A stretch of 54,005 nt of DNA, from assembly GCA_002747255.1 (NCBI GenBank), contig PDUC01000048.1:1-54005 (forward strand), written 5' to 3'. The stretch is from Acidobacteriota bacterium. GTDB lineage: Bacteria > Acidobacteriota > Holophagae > Acanthopleuribacterales > Acanthopleuribacteraceae. Both the position numbers and the translations under genes were made by a program. Below are positions 8,037 through 17,559 of this stretch, in pieces (the stretch's first letter is position 1; each line of letters begins with the position of its first letter). The notes beneath the pieces are model-generated. The model had not been told where the DNA came from. It saw nothing but the letters and a program-made list of their open reading frames with translations, and ran no database searches.

Positions 8037-8756
8037 TCAGTTTTTGAAACCCCTGCTCAGAAAGAGAAACACGGTGTTTTTTTTGTGAATATCCGGCTCG
8101 CACTTTCTCCAGTCTCTAATGGTTTTGGTTTTGATCCACTCTTTTTTCGACGTTAATTCACAGGCCAAGGTCAATACCGTACCTGGATGGAGAGTGGAAC
8201 AGATGGCGTTGAACAAAGCTTTATTTCTGTATGGGGCTTCTATGAATATCTGTGTTCGGTTTTCTTTGGCGGACTCTTTTTCAAACTGTTGAAGCTGCCT
8301 TTTGCGCCTGTTTTTGTCCCTGTCCAGGTAACCATTAAAACTGAAACGCTGTCCGTTCAGTCCCGATGCCATCAAAGCCAGCAAAATGGAGGAAGGTCCA
8401 ATCAGTGGTATCACTTGTATGCACCTGGAGTGGGCCAGGGCGATTAAATCGGCTCCCGGGTCTGCAACGCCGGGACAGCCTGCCTCTGATAGAAGACCCG
8501 TATCCTGTTGGGCTATAAAGTTCAACAAGTCGTTCAGTTCATCGGCCGTTGTGTGTTCATTGAGGGTTCGAAAATGCAATTCCGAAATGGGGCCCGGATA
8601 TCCCAACTGCCGCAAGAACCTACGCGCACTTCGCTCATTTTCCACCACAAAATGTTTTAAACTGAAAATTTCATGTTGATAATCTTTTGAAAAGGATCGG
8701 GCCGCAAATTCACTCGATAAATTGGAAGGTATAACCAGAAGCTTTCTCTCGTTCAT
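8037..8756 (-). CDS. tetrapyrrole methylase-fold SAM methyltransferase (RsmI-like)
   Basis: 239 residues. LLSEAGCPGVADPGADLIALA and PLIGPSSILLALMASG are the hallmark motifs of the RsmI / tetrapyrrole methylase fold; RsmI 2'-O-methylates C1402 of 16S rRNA. The N-terminus (KLLVIPSNLSS) lacks the usual LYVVATPIGNLxD motif of true RsmI. This fits the shorter paralogue branch (YraL-like COG0313 relatives) whose substrate is less clear. Its ATG overlaps the gmhA stop codon (ATGA), so the two are translationally coupled. rsmI assignment should be tentative. Confidence 0.8.
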   Translation of the reverse strand: MNERKLLVIPSNLSSEFAARSFSKDYQHEIFSLKHFVVENERSARRFLRQLGYPGPISELHFRTLNEHTTADELNDLLNFIAQQDTGLLSEAGCPGVADPGADLIALAHSRCIQVIPLIGPSSILLALMASGLNGQRFSFNGYLDRDKNRRKRQLQQFEKESAKENRTQIFIEAPYRNKALFNAICSTLHPGTVLTLACELTSKKEWIKTKTIRDWRKCEPDIHKKNTVFLFLSRGFKN

Positions 8757-9358
8757 GCGCCATCTCTTTCATTTCGCCCAATCATGGAATCGATACAGGC
8801 ACACCAGGTATGCAAAATCCACTCGTGCACCTCCTGTATGCGTTGTGTGGTATTCGATGGGACGATAATGGACCTTTCCGCGATATCTTTCATGCTGCCG
8901 CCGCTTTTTCCCAGCAAGGCCACAGTTTTTATGGCCGCATGATGCGCAGTGTTTAACGCTTTTACGAGATTGGCACTGTTGCCGCTGGTACTGATGGCGA
9001 GAAACATATCGCCGGACTGTCCCAGACCTTCTAACTGCCTGCTGAAAACATCGTCATAACCAAAGTCATTGGCTATAGCCGTCAACGCGGATGTATCGGT
9101 TGTCAAAGCAATGGCAGCCAACGCTTTTCTGTTTCTTGTAAACCTGCCTACCAACTCAGCGGCAAAGTGCTGTGCATCAGCTGCTGATCCACCGTTTCCT
9201 GCCACCAGAATTTTGTTTCCCTCTTCTAAACATGCACACATCATATTGGCAACATCCGCGATTGTTTTTTGAAGCGGCTCACCAATTGCCTGCATGATCT
9301 GTAAATGCTCTTCCAGTTCTTTTTGAATTAAAGCTCTGTTTTTCAACTTACCATCCAT
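8753..9358 (-). CDS. gmhA: phosphoheptose isomerase
   Basis: 201-residue SIS-domain enzyme that converts sedoheptulose 7-phosphate to D-glycero-D-manno-heptose 7-phosphate, the first step toward LPS core heptose. The motif GNGGSAADAQHFAAELVGRF is the GmhA active-site loop and ISTSGNSANLVKAL is the SIS phosphate-binding loop. The C-terminal EVHEWILHTWC carries the conserved His and Glu region. Length is normal (about 190-200). The gene overlaps both neighbours slightly (9343-9558 upstream, 8037-8756 downstream), so it is inside an operon. Its presence supports an LPS-bearing outer membrane. Confidence 0.93.
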   Translation of the reverse strand: MDGKLKNRALIQKELEEHLQIMQAIGEPLQKTIADVANMMCACLEEGNKILVAGNGGSAADAQHFAAELVGRFTRNRKALAAIALTTDTSALTAIANDFGYDDVFSRQLEGLGQSGDMFLAISTSGNSANLVKALNTAHHAAIKTVALLGKSGGSMKDIAERSIIVPSNTTQRIQEVHEWILHTWCACIDSMIGRNERDGA

Positions 9359-9558
9359 CCTTTATCTTCAGGAAACTGCTTTGCTAAACAGGCGATCATT
9401 TTTACGATATCGGCTCTCGTTTCAATGGAAAAAGACAAAACAACCTGCCCCTTTTTACCGTCTTTTACCGTAGCCATGAACAAGCCATCCATTGTAGGCA
9501 TCAAGGCTGTTAAAAAGTTTAAAGACTGTCGATTCAAGAATAACTCTATTTTTTGCAT
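9343..9558 (-). CDS. small conserved-looking protein, 71 aa
   Basis: 71 residues; reads as a compact alpha-beta protein: KIELFLNRQSLNFLTALMPT, then DGLFMATVKDG, VVLSFSIETRADIVKMIACL. It resembles the small DUF4911-type proteins, but I hold this loosely. No membrane segment or metal motif is visible. It overlaps the start of gmhA by 16 bases and begins 10 bases after mltG stops, so it is a real member of this operon rather than a shadow. The opposite-strand ORF (9425-9646) is the less likely reading. Confidence 0.65.
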   Translation of the reverse strand: MQKIELFLNRQSLNFLTALMPTMDGLFMATVKDGKKGQVVLSFSIETRADIVKMIACLAKQFPEDKGWMVS

Positions 9559-9568
9559 GGATACTTAT

Positions 9569-10588
9569 CTACCTTTGATAGCGCTGAACATTTCGGTTAT
9601 GCTCGGAAAGTGTCTTGCTGAAGTGATGGGAACCATCGTTTTTTGATACAAAGTATAAGTATGGATGATCTTCTGGTTCCAGAACGGCCATCAAAGAGGC
9701 CTTACCCGGACTGGCAATGGGGCCTGGCGGCAAACCGGGCGCCACATAAGTGTTGTAGGGACTGTTGAATTTTAAATCGCTCAAAAAGATTTTTCCCCGA
9801 TATTTTCCCTCTCTTTTCAGGGCATAAACAATGGTGGGGTCACACTGGTATTGCATCCCCCTGCGCTTCCTGTTTAAAAAGACACCGGCAATTCTCTTTC
9901 TCTCTTCTTTCTTAGCTGTTTCTTTCTCAACCATGGAAGCAAGAGTAACCCACTCTCTCACTGTCAATTTCATCTCTGTCAATTTATGCAGGTGGGGTTC
10001 CATCTCGTTTTTGAAGTGTTCGACTAGAGTACGTATGATCTGTTCAGGTGTGGTCTCATCTTCAAAGTAATAAGTCTCGGGAAACAAATAGCCTTCAAGG
10101 TCACTGGCGCCGGGGTCCAGTTCATAAATAAGCTCGCTATTTTGAATCAGTTCTTTAAATTGATCCCTGTCACCCCACTTTGTTTTTCCCAACAAATCGG
10201 CTACTTCCCATTTCTCCAAACCCTCTTGAATGGTTATCTTTGTGGTCTCCACCAGACCGTTATCGAGTTTTTCGAGGATTTGCCATGTAGACATACGCTC
10301 AGCAAGTCTGTACCTTCCCTTTTTGATTATAAACTGTCTTTGTTCAAGGAACATGACCAGTTTAACCCAAAAGGGTTGGGGGCTCATTTTCCTGGTTTCC
10401 AGTTCTTCTAGAAGTTCGTTTAACGTTTGTCCACTGGGTATTTGCAGGATTTGATTTTCAGGGGAGATGGTTCTCTCTTCAAAAACATCGAAATAGCCTT
10501 TTCTGGCAACCCCAAAAACGACCACAAAATGCAATATTAGAAAAGTGAAAAATATCCATTTAAAACACGTTGTTTTCTCTCTAGTCAT
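9569..10588 (-). CDS. mltG: endolytic murein transglycosylase
   Basis: 339 residues, YceG/MltG family. It has one transmembrane segment near the N-terminus (IFFTFLILHFVVVFGVA), a LysM-like region (about 40-110), and the YceG catalytic domain. ASMVEKETAKKEERKRIAGV holds the catalytic Glu, followed by FLNRKRRGMQYQCDPTIVYAL; near the C-terminus come SPYNTYVAPGLPPGPIASPG and YLYFVSKNDGSHHFS. MltG cleaves nascent glycan strands at the inner membrane and is thought to end their synthesis. First gene of the run mltG, small ORF, gmhA, rsmI-like. Confidence 0.95.
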   Translation of the reverse strand: MTREKTTCFKWIFFTFLILHFVVVFGVARKGYFDVFEERTISPENQILQIPSGQTLNELLEELETRKMSPQPFWVKLVMFLEQRQFIIKKGRYRLAERMSTWQILEKLDNGLVETTKITIQEGLEKWEVADLLGKTKWGDRDQFKELIQNSELIYELDPGASDLEGYLFPETYYFEDETTPEQIIRTLVEHFKNEMEPHLHKLTEMKLTVREWVTLASMVEKETAKKEERKRIAGVFLNRKRRGMQYQCDPTIVYALKREGKYRGKIFLSDLKFNSPYNTYVAPGLPPGPIASPGKASLMAVLEPEDHPYLYFVSKNDGSHHFSKTLSEHNRNVQRYQR

Positions 10589-10665
10589 CTAAACGAACCT
10601 TGTCAATGAAACCTAATGCATTGTAAGCCACTCCATATTCCAATATTTGAAAAATATACCAAAAA

Positions 10666-12435
10666 TCAAGAAATCTCAAGAAAAGCTTCACAAGTAGTCT
10701 GAATTTGTGATTTCAAAATCGTCTCAAATTTTGCGTACTCACTTACTTTTAAGTCTTCAGGTGCTTGACTTCTCAATCTTTCCCAAACATCCGTGAAAGA
10801 CCATTCGGCCAATTCTGCTATGAAACGACTCTGTTCAAATTGACATGCAAAGAGCTTCTTCTTAAATTCAACAAAAATCACACCAAAAGGTGTAGATTGA
10901 ATCATGAAACCTAAAATTCCTTTGACCGCCATCCAGGGAACCTTCTGCATGGAACCATTGGGGAGTTCCATAACGATGTGACTTGTTTTTATTTCGGCTA
11001 GGTTAATATTGATAAAATTCGATATGTTGACGTTTCGTACATAGTTGTCAACATAGACGTTCTTCTGGGTTCGCTCTATTAAGTAACGCTCTATACCTGC
11101 GGTCAAACTGCTGAAAGCCGTTATACCTTTCAAGTTTTGAAGTATATCCTGCAAGAAAAGATCTTCATCGTTTTTTATGGCGCGTTTAATGCGTTCACGC
11201 AATGTTACCTTGATGTGCTCCATCGTTTTAGGTTTTTGAGTGGAAAGGTGGGGAAATACAATTCGCAACAAGGCCGAGTCACTTGTCTTGACGGCCTTTT
11301 TAAACAGTTTCACAAAGTGGACTGATGGGATTGTAACTCCTCTCTGAAGCATTTTTTTTAAGAGATATTCCTTGTCTGTTTCTCCCCCATCCATTTTTAA
11401 TAACTGCCGATTATAACAATTGGATACAACATCCATCATGCCTAAGGACCATGCAAACTCAGCCAATCGTCCACTTTGTTCATAATTGAGCTTCGGAGTA
11501 TTTAGTTTCCGTATTTTCTTTTTAGCGAATTCGTGTTCACCTTTTTGCAAGGCATCCTCAACCTGGTTTAAACTTTTTCCAATAACACGCCATTCTTTTT
11601 TTTCCTCTCTACTGATTCTGTTACCCGTAACAAAAGGTAAAAAGGAAGCTGCCAAGCCTGTCAACAAAGCGAGATAAACAGGATATTTCATGGTCTTCAT
11701 TTGGTGGTTGAGATAAGTATCAGCAACTAGCCCAAGGCTAAAAACGAGAAACAACAGCACAAAAGATAAATTGAGCTTTCCACATAGCGACTTTATTGGC
11801 CAGATTCCTATAGCGACCACCAGGTGACTGTTAAAGGCCATTCTCAGCACAAGAAGCCACAGGGATAGCACGATTCCTGGGAAAATACTGTTGAGCGGAA
11901 TTTCCCAAGTCCACTTTTGATCCATATGAACACCAAACCATGCACTCAGTATAATCAGAAAACTAATGAAAAAAATAAAAGGGTTAAAAACGTGTTCCAG
12001 TAAATAGGCTGCTATATAGAAAAAGATGAGGCACCAAAAAAAATGGATGATACTCAAGTTAAAAAAACCGTTAATGATAGACACGGCATTTTGTCTCTTG
12101 AAAACTATTTGATTGAGCGTTTTTGTTTCTTTGTACTCTTTGTAAGCCAATTGCAGTTTCAGGGATACTTCTCTCGAAATTTCAGGATCATCCAGTAAGT
12201 ACGGGTTTCTGGCTAAATCCTCCGCTAAAACCTGAGGCAATCTGCCTTTATACTTTTCAGTCTGAATTAAATCTATTAATTTCAATAACTTACTGTGTTT
12301 TTGCTGCTCGAGTTCATCTTTGCTTTTTGTAATGCTGAATGTAAATAGACCAATGAATATCACTGCAAGCAGAGTTCCAAATACGGGAAGGGTTCCCATA
12401 CCCGTTGCCGTTTCTTTTTCTGGAAAAATATACAT
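10666..12435 (-). CDS. unrecognised multi-pass membrane protein with cytoplasmic C-terminal half
   Basis: 589 residues from the ATG at 12435, chosen because AAAGGAA lies 6 bases upstream; the frame is also open to a TTG at 12465. One hydrophobic segment near residues 15-35 is followed by a charged helical stretch, then about six segments between roughly 125 and 275 (for example IHFFWCLIFFYIAAYLLEHV and FVLLFLVFSLGLVADTYL). The C-terminal 300 residues are soluble, helical and Lys-rich in parts, with IKTSHIVMELPNGSMQKVPW near residue 490. I recognise no family. A tract of paired helices around residues 290-420 looks repeat-like (TPR-style), but I cannot prove it. Codon use matches its neighbours. 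Confidence 0.75.
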   Translation of the reverse strand: MYIFPEKETATGMGTLPVFGTLLAVIFIGLFTFSITKSKDELEQQKHSKLLKLIDLIQTEKYKGRLPQVLAEDLARNPYLLDDPEISREVSLKLQLAYKEYKETKTLNQIVFKRQNAVSIINGFFNLSIIHFFWCLIFFYIAAYLLEHVFNPFIFFISFLIILSAWFGVHMDQKWTWEIPLNSIFPGIVLSLWLLVLRMAFNSHLVVAIGIWPIKSLCGKLNLSFVLLFLVFSLGLVADTYLNHQMKTMKYPVYLALLTGLAASFLPFVTGNRISREEKKEWRVIGKSLNQVEDALQKGEHEFAKKKIRKLNTPKLNYEQSGRLAEFAWSLGMMDVVSNCYNRQLLKMDGGETDKEYLLKKMLQRGVTIPSVHFVKLFKKAVKTSDSALLRIVFPHLSTQKPKTMEHIKVTLRERIKRAIKNDEDLFLQDILQNLKGITAFSSLTAGIERYLIERTQKNVYVDNYVRNVNISNFININLAEIKTSHIVMELPNGSMQKVPWMAVKGILGFMIQSTPFGVIFVEFKKKLFACQFEQSRFIAELAEWSFTDVWERLRSQAPEDLKVSEYAKFETILKSQIQTTCEAFLEIS

Positions 12436-12520
12436 CAACAGTTCCTTTGCTTTACATGTACCCAATCCTTATTTTATGAGATCTATAGTACTTCATTTGT
12501 CGATTTTTCTCAACGCCACC

Positions 12521-13603
12521 TTATGTCTTGCCGATATACGACAGGATCTTTTCTCTCATTATTCCAACAAGAGAATGGGTTCCACATATTAATAAGGGTT
12601 CTTTGATCAAGTCATCCAGGTTTTCAATCGTGTTAACTCCAGCTAACTTGTACTCTTGAAAAGGAATTGAATTGACGATATGGCCACCCCATGCATAGAT
12701 ATTTTTTGTAATCGGACTAAAACACTTTTTAAATATCATTGGTTTCCTTTTGCCTGTCAATCCAAATAGGATATTTATTTGTGATATTCCTCTGTTTTTC
12801 ATCCATTTTAACGTATCCAGCCAGGCTGCTTCGTTGTGCGCCGTATCGAAGAAGTACTTTTCTGCCATTATTTCTCTTCTGCCTGGTAACTGCCTGAAAG
12901 GTTTTAATGTAAGATCAAAATAACCCGAAATGGCATCAACAAGAGTGAAATTATCGCTATAACTCTTTGTGGCAGGGAAAAGAACAAGTTCGGGTGAGAC
13001 TCTTTCTATGGTATCTCTTACTTTAGGAAACTCCAACAAGCAACTTGGTAGAAAAAAGGGTTTGCCTTTTCGACAAATCTGCACTTTTTCAAAGGCAATA
13101 TCTTCGATCGTGTTTCCTAAAAATTTCTGATGATCCAGGGCAACTGAGGTAATGGCACTGCAAGTGGGGTCCAGGGCATTCACCGCGTCCAGCCTTCCGC
13201 CCATACCCACTTCAAAAATGGCATACTTACATTGCTTCATCTTGAACAAAACACAGGCAGTTAAAAATAACCATTCGAAATAAGTAAAGTTTCCATCTGT
13301 TTTACTTAAAATTTCACCATAGGCCAATTGCCAGTATTTATCGTCTATCCATTTTCCCTGAATTGAAATTCGCTCTCTAATATTGACCAAATGAGGAGAA
13401 ATAAACAAACCTGTACCCTCTCCAAAACGATCAGCGAGATGAAAGGACACCGTCCCTTTGCCGTTGGTTCCACCCATAGTGAATGCTTGAAAATGACGGT
13501 CAGGCCGATTCAGTTGATCCAGAGCTTTTGAAACTCTTTCCAGTCCGGGTTTAAAAGAAAGCCAATCATTGGTTTGATTCAATACGTCAAAAATGGATCT
13601 CAA
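12521..13603 (-). CDS. folC: folylpolyglutamate synthase / dihydrofolate synthase
   Basis: 360 residues, Mur ligase superfamily. TMGGTNGKGTVSFHLADRF is the ATP-binding P-loop, LFISPHLVNIRERI follows the folate-binding pattern, and EVGMGGRLDAVNAL and SVALDHQKFLGNTIEDIAFEK are FolC signatures. FDTAHNEAAW is the C-terminal domain marker (usually DGAHN). It adds glutamates to folates and, in many bacteria, makes dihydrofolate. It is somewhat shorter than the usual 420 residues, mostly in the C-terminal domain. The start is TTG at 13603 with no clear ribosome binding site; a promoter-like pair lies just upstream. Confidence 0.9.
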   Translation of the reverse strand: MRSIFDVLNQTNDWLSFKPGLERVSKALDQLNRPDRHFQAFTMGGTNGKGTVSFHLADRFGEGTGLFISPHLVNIRERISIQGKWIDDKYWQLAYGEILSKTDGNFTYFEWLFLTACVLFKMKQCKYAIFEVGMGGRLDAVNALDPTCSAITSVALDHQKFLGNTIEDIAFEKVQICRKGKPFFLPSCLLEFPKVRDTIERVSPELVLFPATKSYSDNFTLVDAISGYFDLTLKPFRQLPGRREIMAEKYFFDTAHNEAAWLDTLKWMKNRGISQINILFGLTGKRKPMIFKKCFSPITKNIYAWGGHIVNSIPFQEYKLAGVNTIENLDDLIKEPLLICGTHSLVGIMREKILSYIGKT

Positions 13604-13623
13604 AACAGGTATAACCTACTTAA

Positions 13624-13651
13624 TTTATATAATTAAAATCCGACATAGCAA
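13624..13651 (-). promoter_or_regulatory. candidate promoter for folC
   Basis: On the minus strand, TTGCTA (13646-13651) and TATAAA (13624-13629) are separated by 16 bases. This fits a sigma-70 type promoter. The -10 ends about 20 bases before the folC TTG, so the leader would be very short, which fits the lack of a ribosome binding site. The site is in the 111-base gap after the bactofilin gene. Confidence 0.4.
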
Positions 13652-13714
13652 GAGAACTGATGCCTCAAGTGTTTTTTGAGTCTGTAAAAGCCTTACATGT
13701 TTGGCTGAATTCTG

Positions 13715-14092
13715 TCATTTACTGTTTTTCTTTGTGTTATGCGATTGATTTTGGCCGACTTCTTTACCTTCCGACATTTTACATTGACCATCAAAAACAG
13801 CACCCGGTTTGATTTCCAGTTTCTTGACATTGATATCGGCAAGTAGTTTGCCACCTTCTTCTATTTGTAAGAACTCACAATTAGAAATTTTACCGTTCAC
13901 TTCACCGAGTACAATGCACTCTCCTATATCCAGGTCGCCTTCCACTTTAGCGGTTTTACCCACTACCAGTTGACCTCTGGAGTGAATTTCTCCCTTGAAT
14001 TCGCCATCGATTCTCAATTTTTCGTTAAAGGTCAGCTTACCTTCTATCCTGGTTCCTTCCAATATGACTCCGCTCATTTTATTTGTACTCAT
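13715..14092 (-). CDS. bactofilin
   Basis: About 125 residues from the ATG at 14092. The core (GVILEGTRIEGKLTFNEKLR, IDGEFKGEIHSRGQLVVG, KVEGDLDIGECIVLGEVNG) is a run of six-residue beta-helix turns typical of the bactofilin (DUF583) domain. The short N-terminal and the Lys/Gln/Asn-rich C-terminal tails are disordered, as in known bactofilins. Bactofilins self-assemble without nucleotides into filaments. The start codon overlaps the parB stop (ATGA) and follows GAGGTGA, so it is co-translated with parB. In Myxococcus, bactofilin filaments hold ParABS components in place, which makes a similar scaffold role plausible here. Confidence 0.93.
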   Translation of the reverse strand: MSTNKMSGVILEGTRIEGKLTFNEKLRIDGEFKGEIHSRGQLVVGKTAKVEGDLDIGECIVLGEVNGKISNCEFLQIEEGGKLLADINVKKLEIKPGAVFDGQCKMSEGKEVGQNQSHNTKKNSK

Positions 14093-14946
14093 TTGGTCAC
14101 CTCTTCTCCTGTCAGGCATTCGTATATGCGTTGTAGTTCTTCTTCACTTCCATACGGTATGGCTATTTTACCTTTTTTTTGATTTCCTTGAATAACAACT
14201 TTCAAACCGACAAATTGCGACATTCTTTTCTCAGCCCGCTTGAAAAAGGGGTCTTTTTTGCGGGGTTCCTTTTTCTTCTTTGACTGTTCCTTGAACATCT
14301 GAACCTTTTTTTCCAAAGCGCGAACACTCAAGCCTTTTGCCTCCACTTCACGAGCCAGGGAAATGGCTACACGGGCACTGTCAACAGTGATCAGGGCTTT
14401 TGCATGTCCAAAGCTAATTTTCCTCTGTTGAATCATTGACTGTATATCACTCGGTAACCTTAACAATCTCAAGGTGTTAGCAATATTTGCCCTGCCCTTG
14501 CCAAGTTTCTTTGCCATTTTTTCCTGGGTCATGTCCTGTTGTTCCATCAGGTTTTTATAGGCCATGGCCTCTTCAATAGGGTTGAGGTTCTGTCTTTGGA
14601 TATTTTCGATTAAGGCCCAGGACATGGCTTCTTCTTCAGAAGCGTTTTTTATAACTGCGGGTATTTTTTCATATCCGGCTAATTGGCTGGCTCTCCATCT
14701 TCGCTCCCCTGCAATCAGAAGATAGCCCTTTTTGTCTTTGGTCACCACGATGGGTTGAATAATGCCATTTTCACGAATGGAATCTGCCAATTCTTTGAGT
14801 TTTTCAGTCTCAAACGTCTTTCTAGGTTGGTGAGGGTTGGGTTTGATGAGATCCATATCGATATTGAGTACCTTGTGCTTGTCATCCTCAGCAATATCGG
14901 GGATGAGTGATTTCATGCCTCTACCCAGCGCTAATCTTCTGCCCAT
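14089..14946 (-). CDS. parB: chromosome partitioning protein ParB (Spo0J)
   Basis: 285 residues. The N-terminal segment LGRGMKSLIPDI resembles the ParA-activating peptide region. The ParB/Srx domain (about 30-115) has NPHQPRKTFE and LIAGERRWRASQLAGYEKIP, including the GERR motif that binds CTP phosphates. The helix-turn-helix (about 135-180) reads TQEKMAKKLGKGRANIANTL. A basic linker (KKKKEPRKK) leads to the C-terminal dimer region. ParB loads at parS and spreads as a CTP-dependent clamp. A perfect parS palindrome lies at 18893. The start overlaps parA by 26 bases. Confidence 0.96.
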   Translation of the reverse strand: MGRRLALGRGMKSLIPDIAEDDKHKVLNIDMDLIKPNPHQPRKTFETEKLKELADSIRENGIIQPIVVTKDKKGYLLIAGERRWRASQLAGYEKIPAVIKNASEEEAMSWALIENIQRQNLNPIEEAMAYKNLMEQQDMTQEKMAKKLGKGRANIANTLRLLRLPSDIQSMIQQRKISFGHAKALITVDSARVAISLAREVEAKGLSVRALEKKVQMFKEQSKKKKEPRKKDPFFKRAEKRMSQFVGLKVVIQGNQKKGKIAIPYGSEEELQRIYECLTGEEVTK

Positions 14947-15697
14947 TCAAAAACTCCTTTGCTAATTTTAAGTATGCTTGTGCTCCCTTACTCTTGATAT
15001 CGTATAACATAGCGGGTTTCCCAAAACTCGGAGCCTCACTTAAACGAACATTTCTGGGAATAACGGTTTTATAAAATTTATCGCCAAAATAGTTCTTCAC
15101 TTCCTCGTAAACCTGATTGGAGAGGTTCGTTCGTTCAGAGTACATGGTTAGGAGGATGCCTTCAATTTGCAAGCTTGAATTGATTCTCTTTTTAACTTGA
15201 TTGATGGTTCGCACCAAGTCTCCTACACCTTCCAAAGCGTAGTACTCCGCTTGTATGGGAATCACCAGGGAATCACTGGCCGCAAGCGCGTTGACGGTTA
15301 GTAAGCTCAAGCTGGGCGGACAATCGATAAAAATATAATCGTAGTCTAATGGCGTTTCATCGATCATATCTTTAAGGATGTATTCCCTGCCCACTTCATG
15401 TACAAGTTCCACTTCAGCCGCGGCCAAATCCCTGTTTGCCGGAATAACCTGCAAATTTTTTAATTCCGTCTGATGGATAACTTGATCCCATGTCACCATT
15501 CCACCTAAAAGGTGATAGACGTGATACTGCAAATCATCCTTGTCTATATTTAATCCACTACTGGTATTACCTTGCGGATCGAAGTCGATTACCAGAATTT
15601 TTTGATCTAAAACCGCCAATGACGCGGCCAGATTAATGGCAGTCGTTGTCTTTCCAACTCCACCTTTTTGATTCACAACCGATAGAATCTTTGGCAT
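14921..15697 (-). CDS. parA: chromosome partitioning ATPase ParA (Soj)
   Basis: 258 residues. KGGVGKTTTAINLAASLA is the deviant Walker A motif with the signature lysine, DFDPQGNTSSGL is the Walker A' region and YIFIDCPPSLSLLTVNAL the Walker B. The family forms a DNA-bound ATP sandwich dimer that ParB pulls on to separate origins; it may also affect DnaA. No N-terminal extension, so it is the chromosomal type. The start (15697) directly follows the mnmG stop (TAAATG overlap), continuing the operon. Confidence 0.96.
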   Translation of the reverse strand: MPKILSVVNQKGGVGKTTTAINLAASLAVLDQKILVIDFDPQGNTSSGLNIDKDDLQYHVYHLLGGMVTWDQVIHQTELKNLQVIPANRDLAAAEVELVHEVGREYILKDMIDETPLDYDYIFIDCPPSLSLLTVNALAASDSLVIPIQAEYYALEGVGDLVRTINQVKKRINSSLQIEGILLTMYSERTNLSNQVYEEVKNYFGDKFYKTVIPRNVRLSEAPSFGKPAMLYDIKSKGAQAYLKLAKEFLNGQKISAG

Positions 15698-17557
15698 TTA
15701 CTTCCCCTGTTCTTTGTGTTTTTTAATAAAGACATGCAAAATTGCCAGCGCACTTGGGTACATACCACTGATTCTCGAGGCTTGATCCAAAGTTTCAGGC
15801 TGTACATTCTTCAATTTTTCCACCACTTCACTGCTCAATCCAGGAATGTCATCATATTTGAAATCAGAGGGTATTTTCAACTGCTTTAAATTTTCAATCT
15901 TAGCTATTTCTTCGCGTTCTTTCGCTATATAGGGCGCATACCTTATTTTATTCAACAAAATATGGCGGTACTCTGTCTCTATTTTCAGTTCGGGAACGAC
16001 TTTTTCCAGAAAATCAAAATCACAGCCCGGTTTTCGAAGGATATCCCCTGCCGAAGAGACTTGTTTCAACACCACGCCATGTTGTTCAAATAGCTGCACT
16101 TTTTCTTTAGTTGGCTTTATTTTCACATTGTTCAAGCGGCGTTCATCCCTGTCCATGACGCTGTATTTTTCCACTACTTTCTTAAATTGCTCCTCATCGA
16201 CCAAGCCCAGCTCAAAAGCCTTTGGCGTCAATCTCTCATCCACGGTATGCACATCCAAAATAAGGCGATGTTCGGCTCTGGAAGTGAACATCCGATAGGG
16301 CTCTTTGGTTCCCTTGGTCACAAGATCGTCAATTAAAACACCCATGTACCCACTTTCACGGGTCACTGTAAAAGGCTCCTTTTGTTGAAAGGCCAGCGCG
16401 GCGTTAATGCCGGCCACAAACCCCTGAGCGGCTGCTTCCTCGTAACCCGATGTCCCGTTAATTTGTCCGGCCATATAAAGGCCCTTCACTTTTTTGGTTT
16501 CAAGCGTCGGTTTACACTCGGTTGGGTCAATGTGATCGTATTCCACCGCGTAACCCGGGCGAAGCAGCTCTGCCTGTTCCAGACCGGGAATGCTGCGGTA
16601 CATGCGCCATTGGACATCCACCGGCATGGAAGTCGACATGCCATTGACGTAGATTTCCGACGTCGAGTGGGATTCAGGTTCCAGGAAAATTTGGTGTCTC
16701 ATGCGGTCTGGAAATTTGACGATTTTATCTTCCAGACTTGGACAGTATCTTGGACCGACACCCTGAATTTCACCTCCATAGAGCGGAGACCGGTAGATGT
16801 TTTCTTGGATGACACCATGGGTTTTTTCGTTGGTGTAACCCAAATAGCAACACACCTGTTTAAGCGTGGTTTGCTTCGTTCGATCGGAAAAGAAGAGCGG
16901 ATCGGGATCACCCCATTGTTCTTCAAACTTAGAAAAATCAATAGTTTGAGCTTTTAAACGCGCTGGCGTTCCGGTTTTCATTCGCCCCATTTTAAAACCA
17001 AACGATTTCAAACTATCCGTTAACTGAAGCGATGCGATTTCGTTGGTACGACCTGCGGCATAAACGGTGGATCCAATAAAAATTTTTCCACCGAGGAAGG
17101 TACCTGTGGTTACAATGATTTTTTTGGCTTCCAATATATCGCCAGACAGCAGCACCACGCCAGCGACACTGTCACCTTCACTCAATATTTCCGTCACGAT
17201 TCCCTGACGTATGGAAATATTTTCCACTTGCTCCAGTTTTTTGCGTATCACCTCACGGTAAGCCACTTTATCATTTTGGCTGCGCGGTGCCTGAACGGCA
17301 GGACCTCTGCTCTTGTTGAGCAATTTAAACTGGATTCCCGTTGCATCCGCCACCAACGGCATTAAACCTCCAAAAGCATCCAGTTCCCTTACCATGTGCC
17401 CTTTGGCCAGTCCGCCAATGGCCGGGTTACACGACATTTGACCGACCATATCCAAGTTAATAGTCAGAACGGTGACCCGCAAACCAAGCTTCGCCGCAGT
17501 CCAGGCAGCTTCACAACCGGCGTGACCTGCTCCGATGATGATGATATCTGTATTCAT
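15698..17557 (-). CDS. mnmG: tRNA U34 carboxymethylaminomethyl synthesis protein MnmG (GidA)
   Basis: 619 residues. [20 protein letters not shown] is the FAD-binding Rossmann motif; [21 protein letters not shown] and [12 protein letters not shown] are strongly conserved MnmG segments, and [18 protein letters not shown] the C-terminal FAD contact. With MnmE it installs the cmnm5 group on wobble uridine of certain tRNAs. Length is standard. The usual neighbour rsmG (gidB), often between mnmG and parA, is absent. Confidence 0.97.
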   Translation of the reverse strand: MNTDIIIIGAGHAGCEAAWTAAKLGLRVTVLTINLDMVGQMSCNPAIGGLAKGHMVRELDAFGGLMPLVADATGIQFKLLNKSRGPAVQAPRSQNDKVAYREVIRKKLEQVENISIRQGIVTEILSEGDSVAGVVLLSGDILEAKKIIVTTGTFLGGKIFIGSTVYAAGRTNEIASLQLTDSLKSFGFKMGRMKTGTPARLKAQTIDFSKFEEQWGDPDPLFFSDRTKQTTLKQVCCYLGYTNEKTHGVIQENIYRSPLYGGEIQGVGPRYCPSLEDKIVKFPDRMRHQIFLEPESHSTSEIYVNGMSTSMPVDVQWRMYRSIPGLEQAELLRPGYAVEYDHIDPTECKPTLETKKVKGLYMAGQINGTSGYEEAAAQGFVAGINAALAFQQKEPFTVTRESGYMGVLIDDLVTKGTKEPYRMFTSRAEHRLILDVHTVDERLTPKAFELGLVDEEQFKKVVEKYSVMDRDERRLNNVKIKPTKEKVQLFEQHGVVLKQVSSAGDILRKPGCDFDFLEKVVPELKIETEYRHILLNKIRYAPYIAKEREEIAKIENLKQLKIPSDFKYDDIPGLSSEVVEKLKNVQPETLDQASRISGMYPSALAILHVFIKKHKEQGK

Positions 17558-17559
17558 CT

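Noticed and set aside
8187-8447. plus-strand ORFs over the rsmI-like gene
   Set aside because: Antisense to a gene with clear methylase motifs; no ribosome binding site.
13995-14195. plus-strand ORF over parB/bactofilin overlap
   Set aside because: Antisense to the coupled parB-bactofilin junction.
16382-16957. 191-aa plus-strand ORF inside mnmG
   Set aside because: Lies antisense to a highly conserved gene; long only because of codon bias on the other strand.
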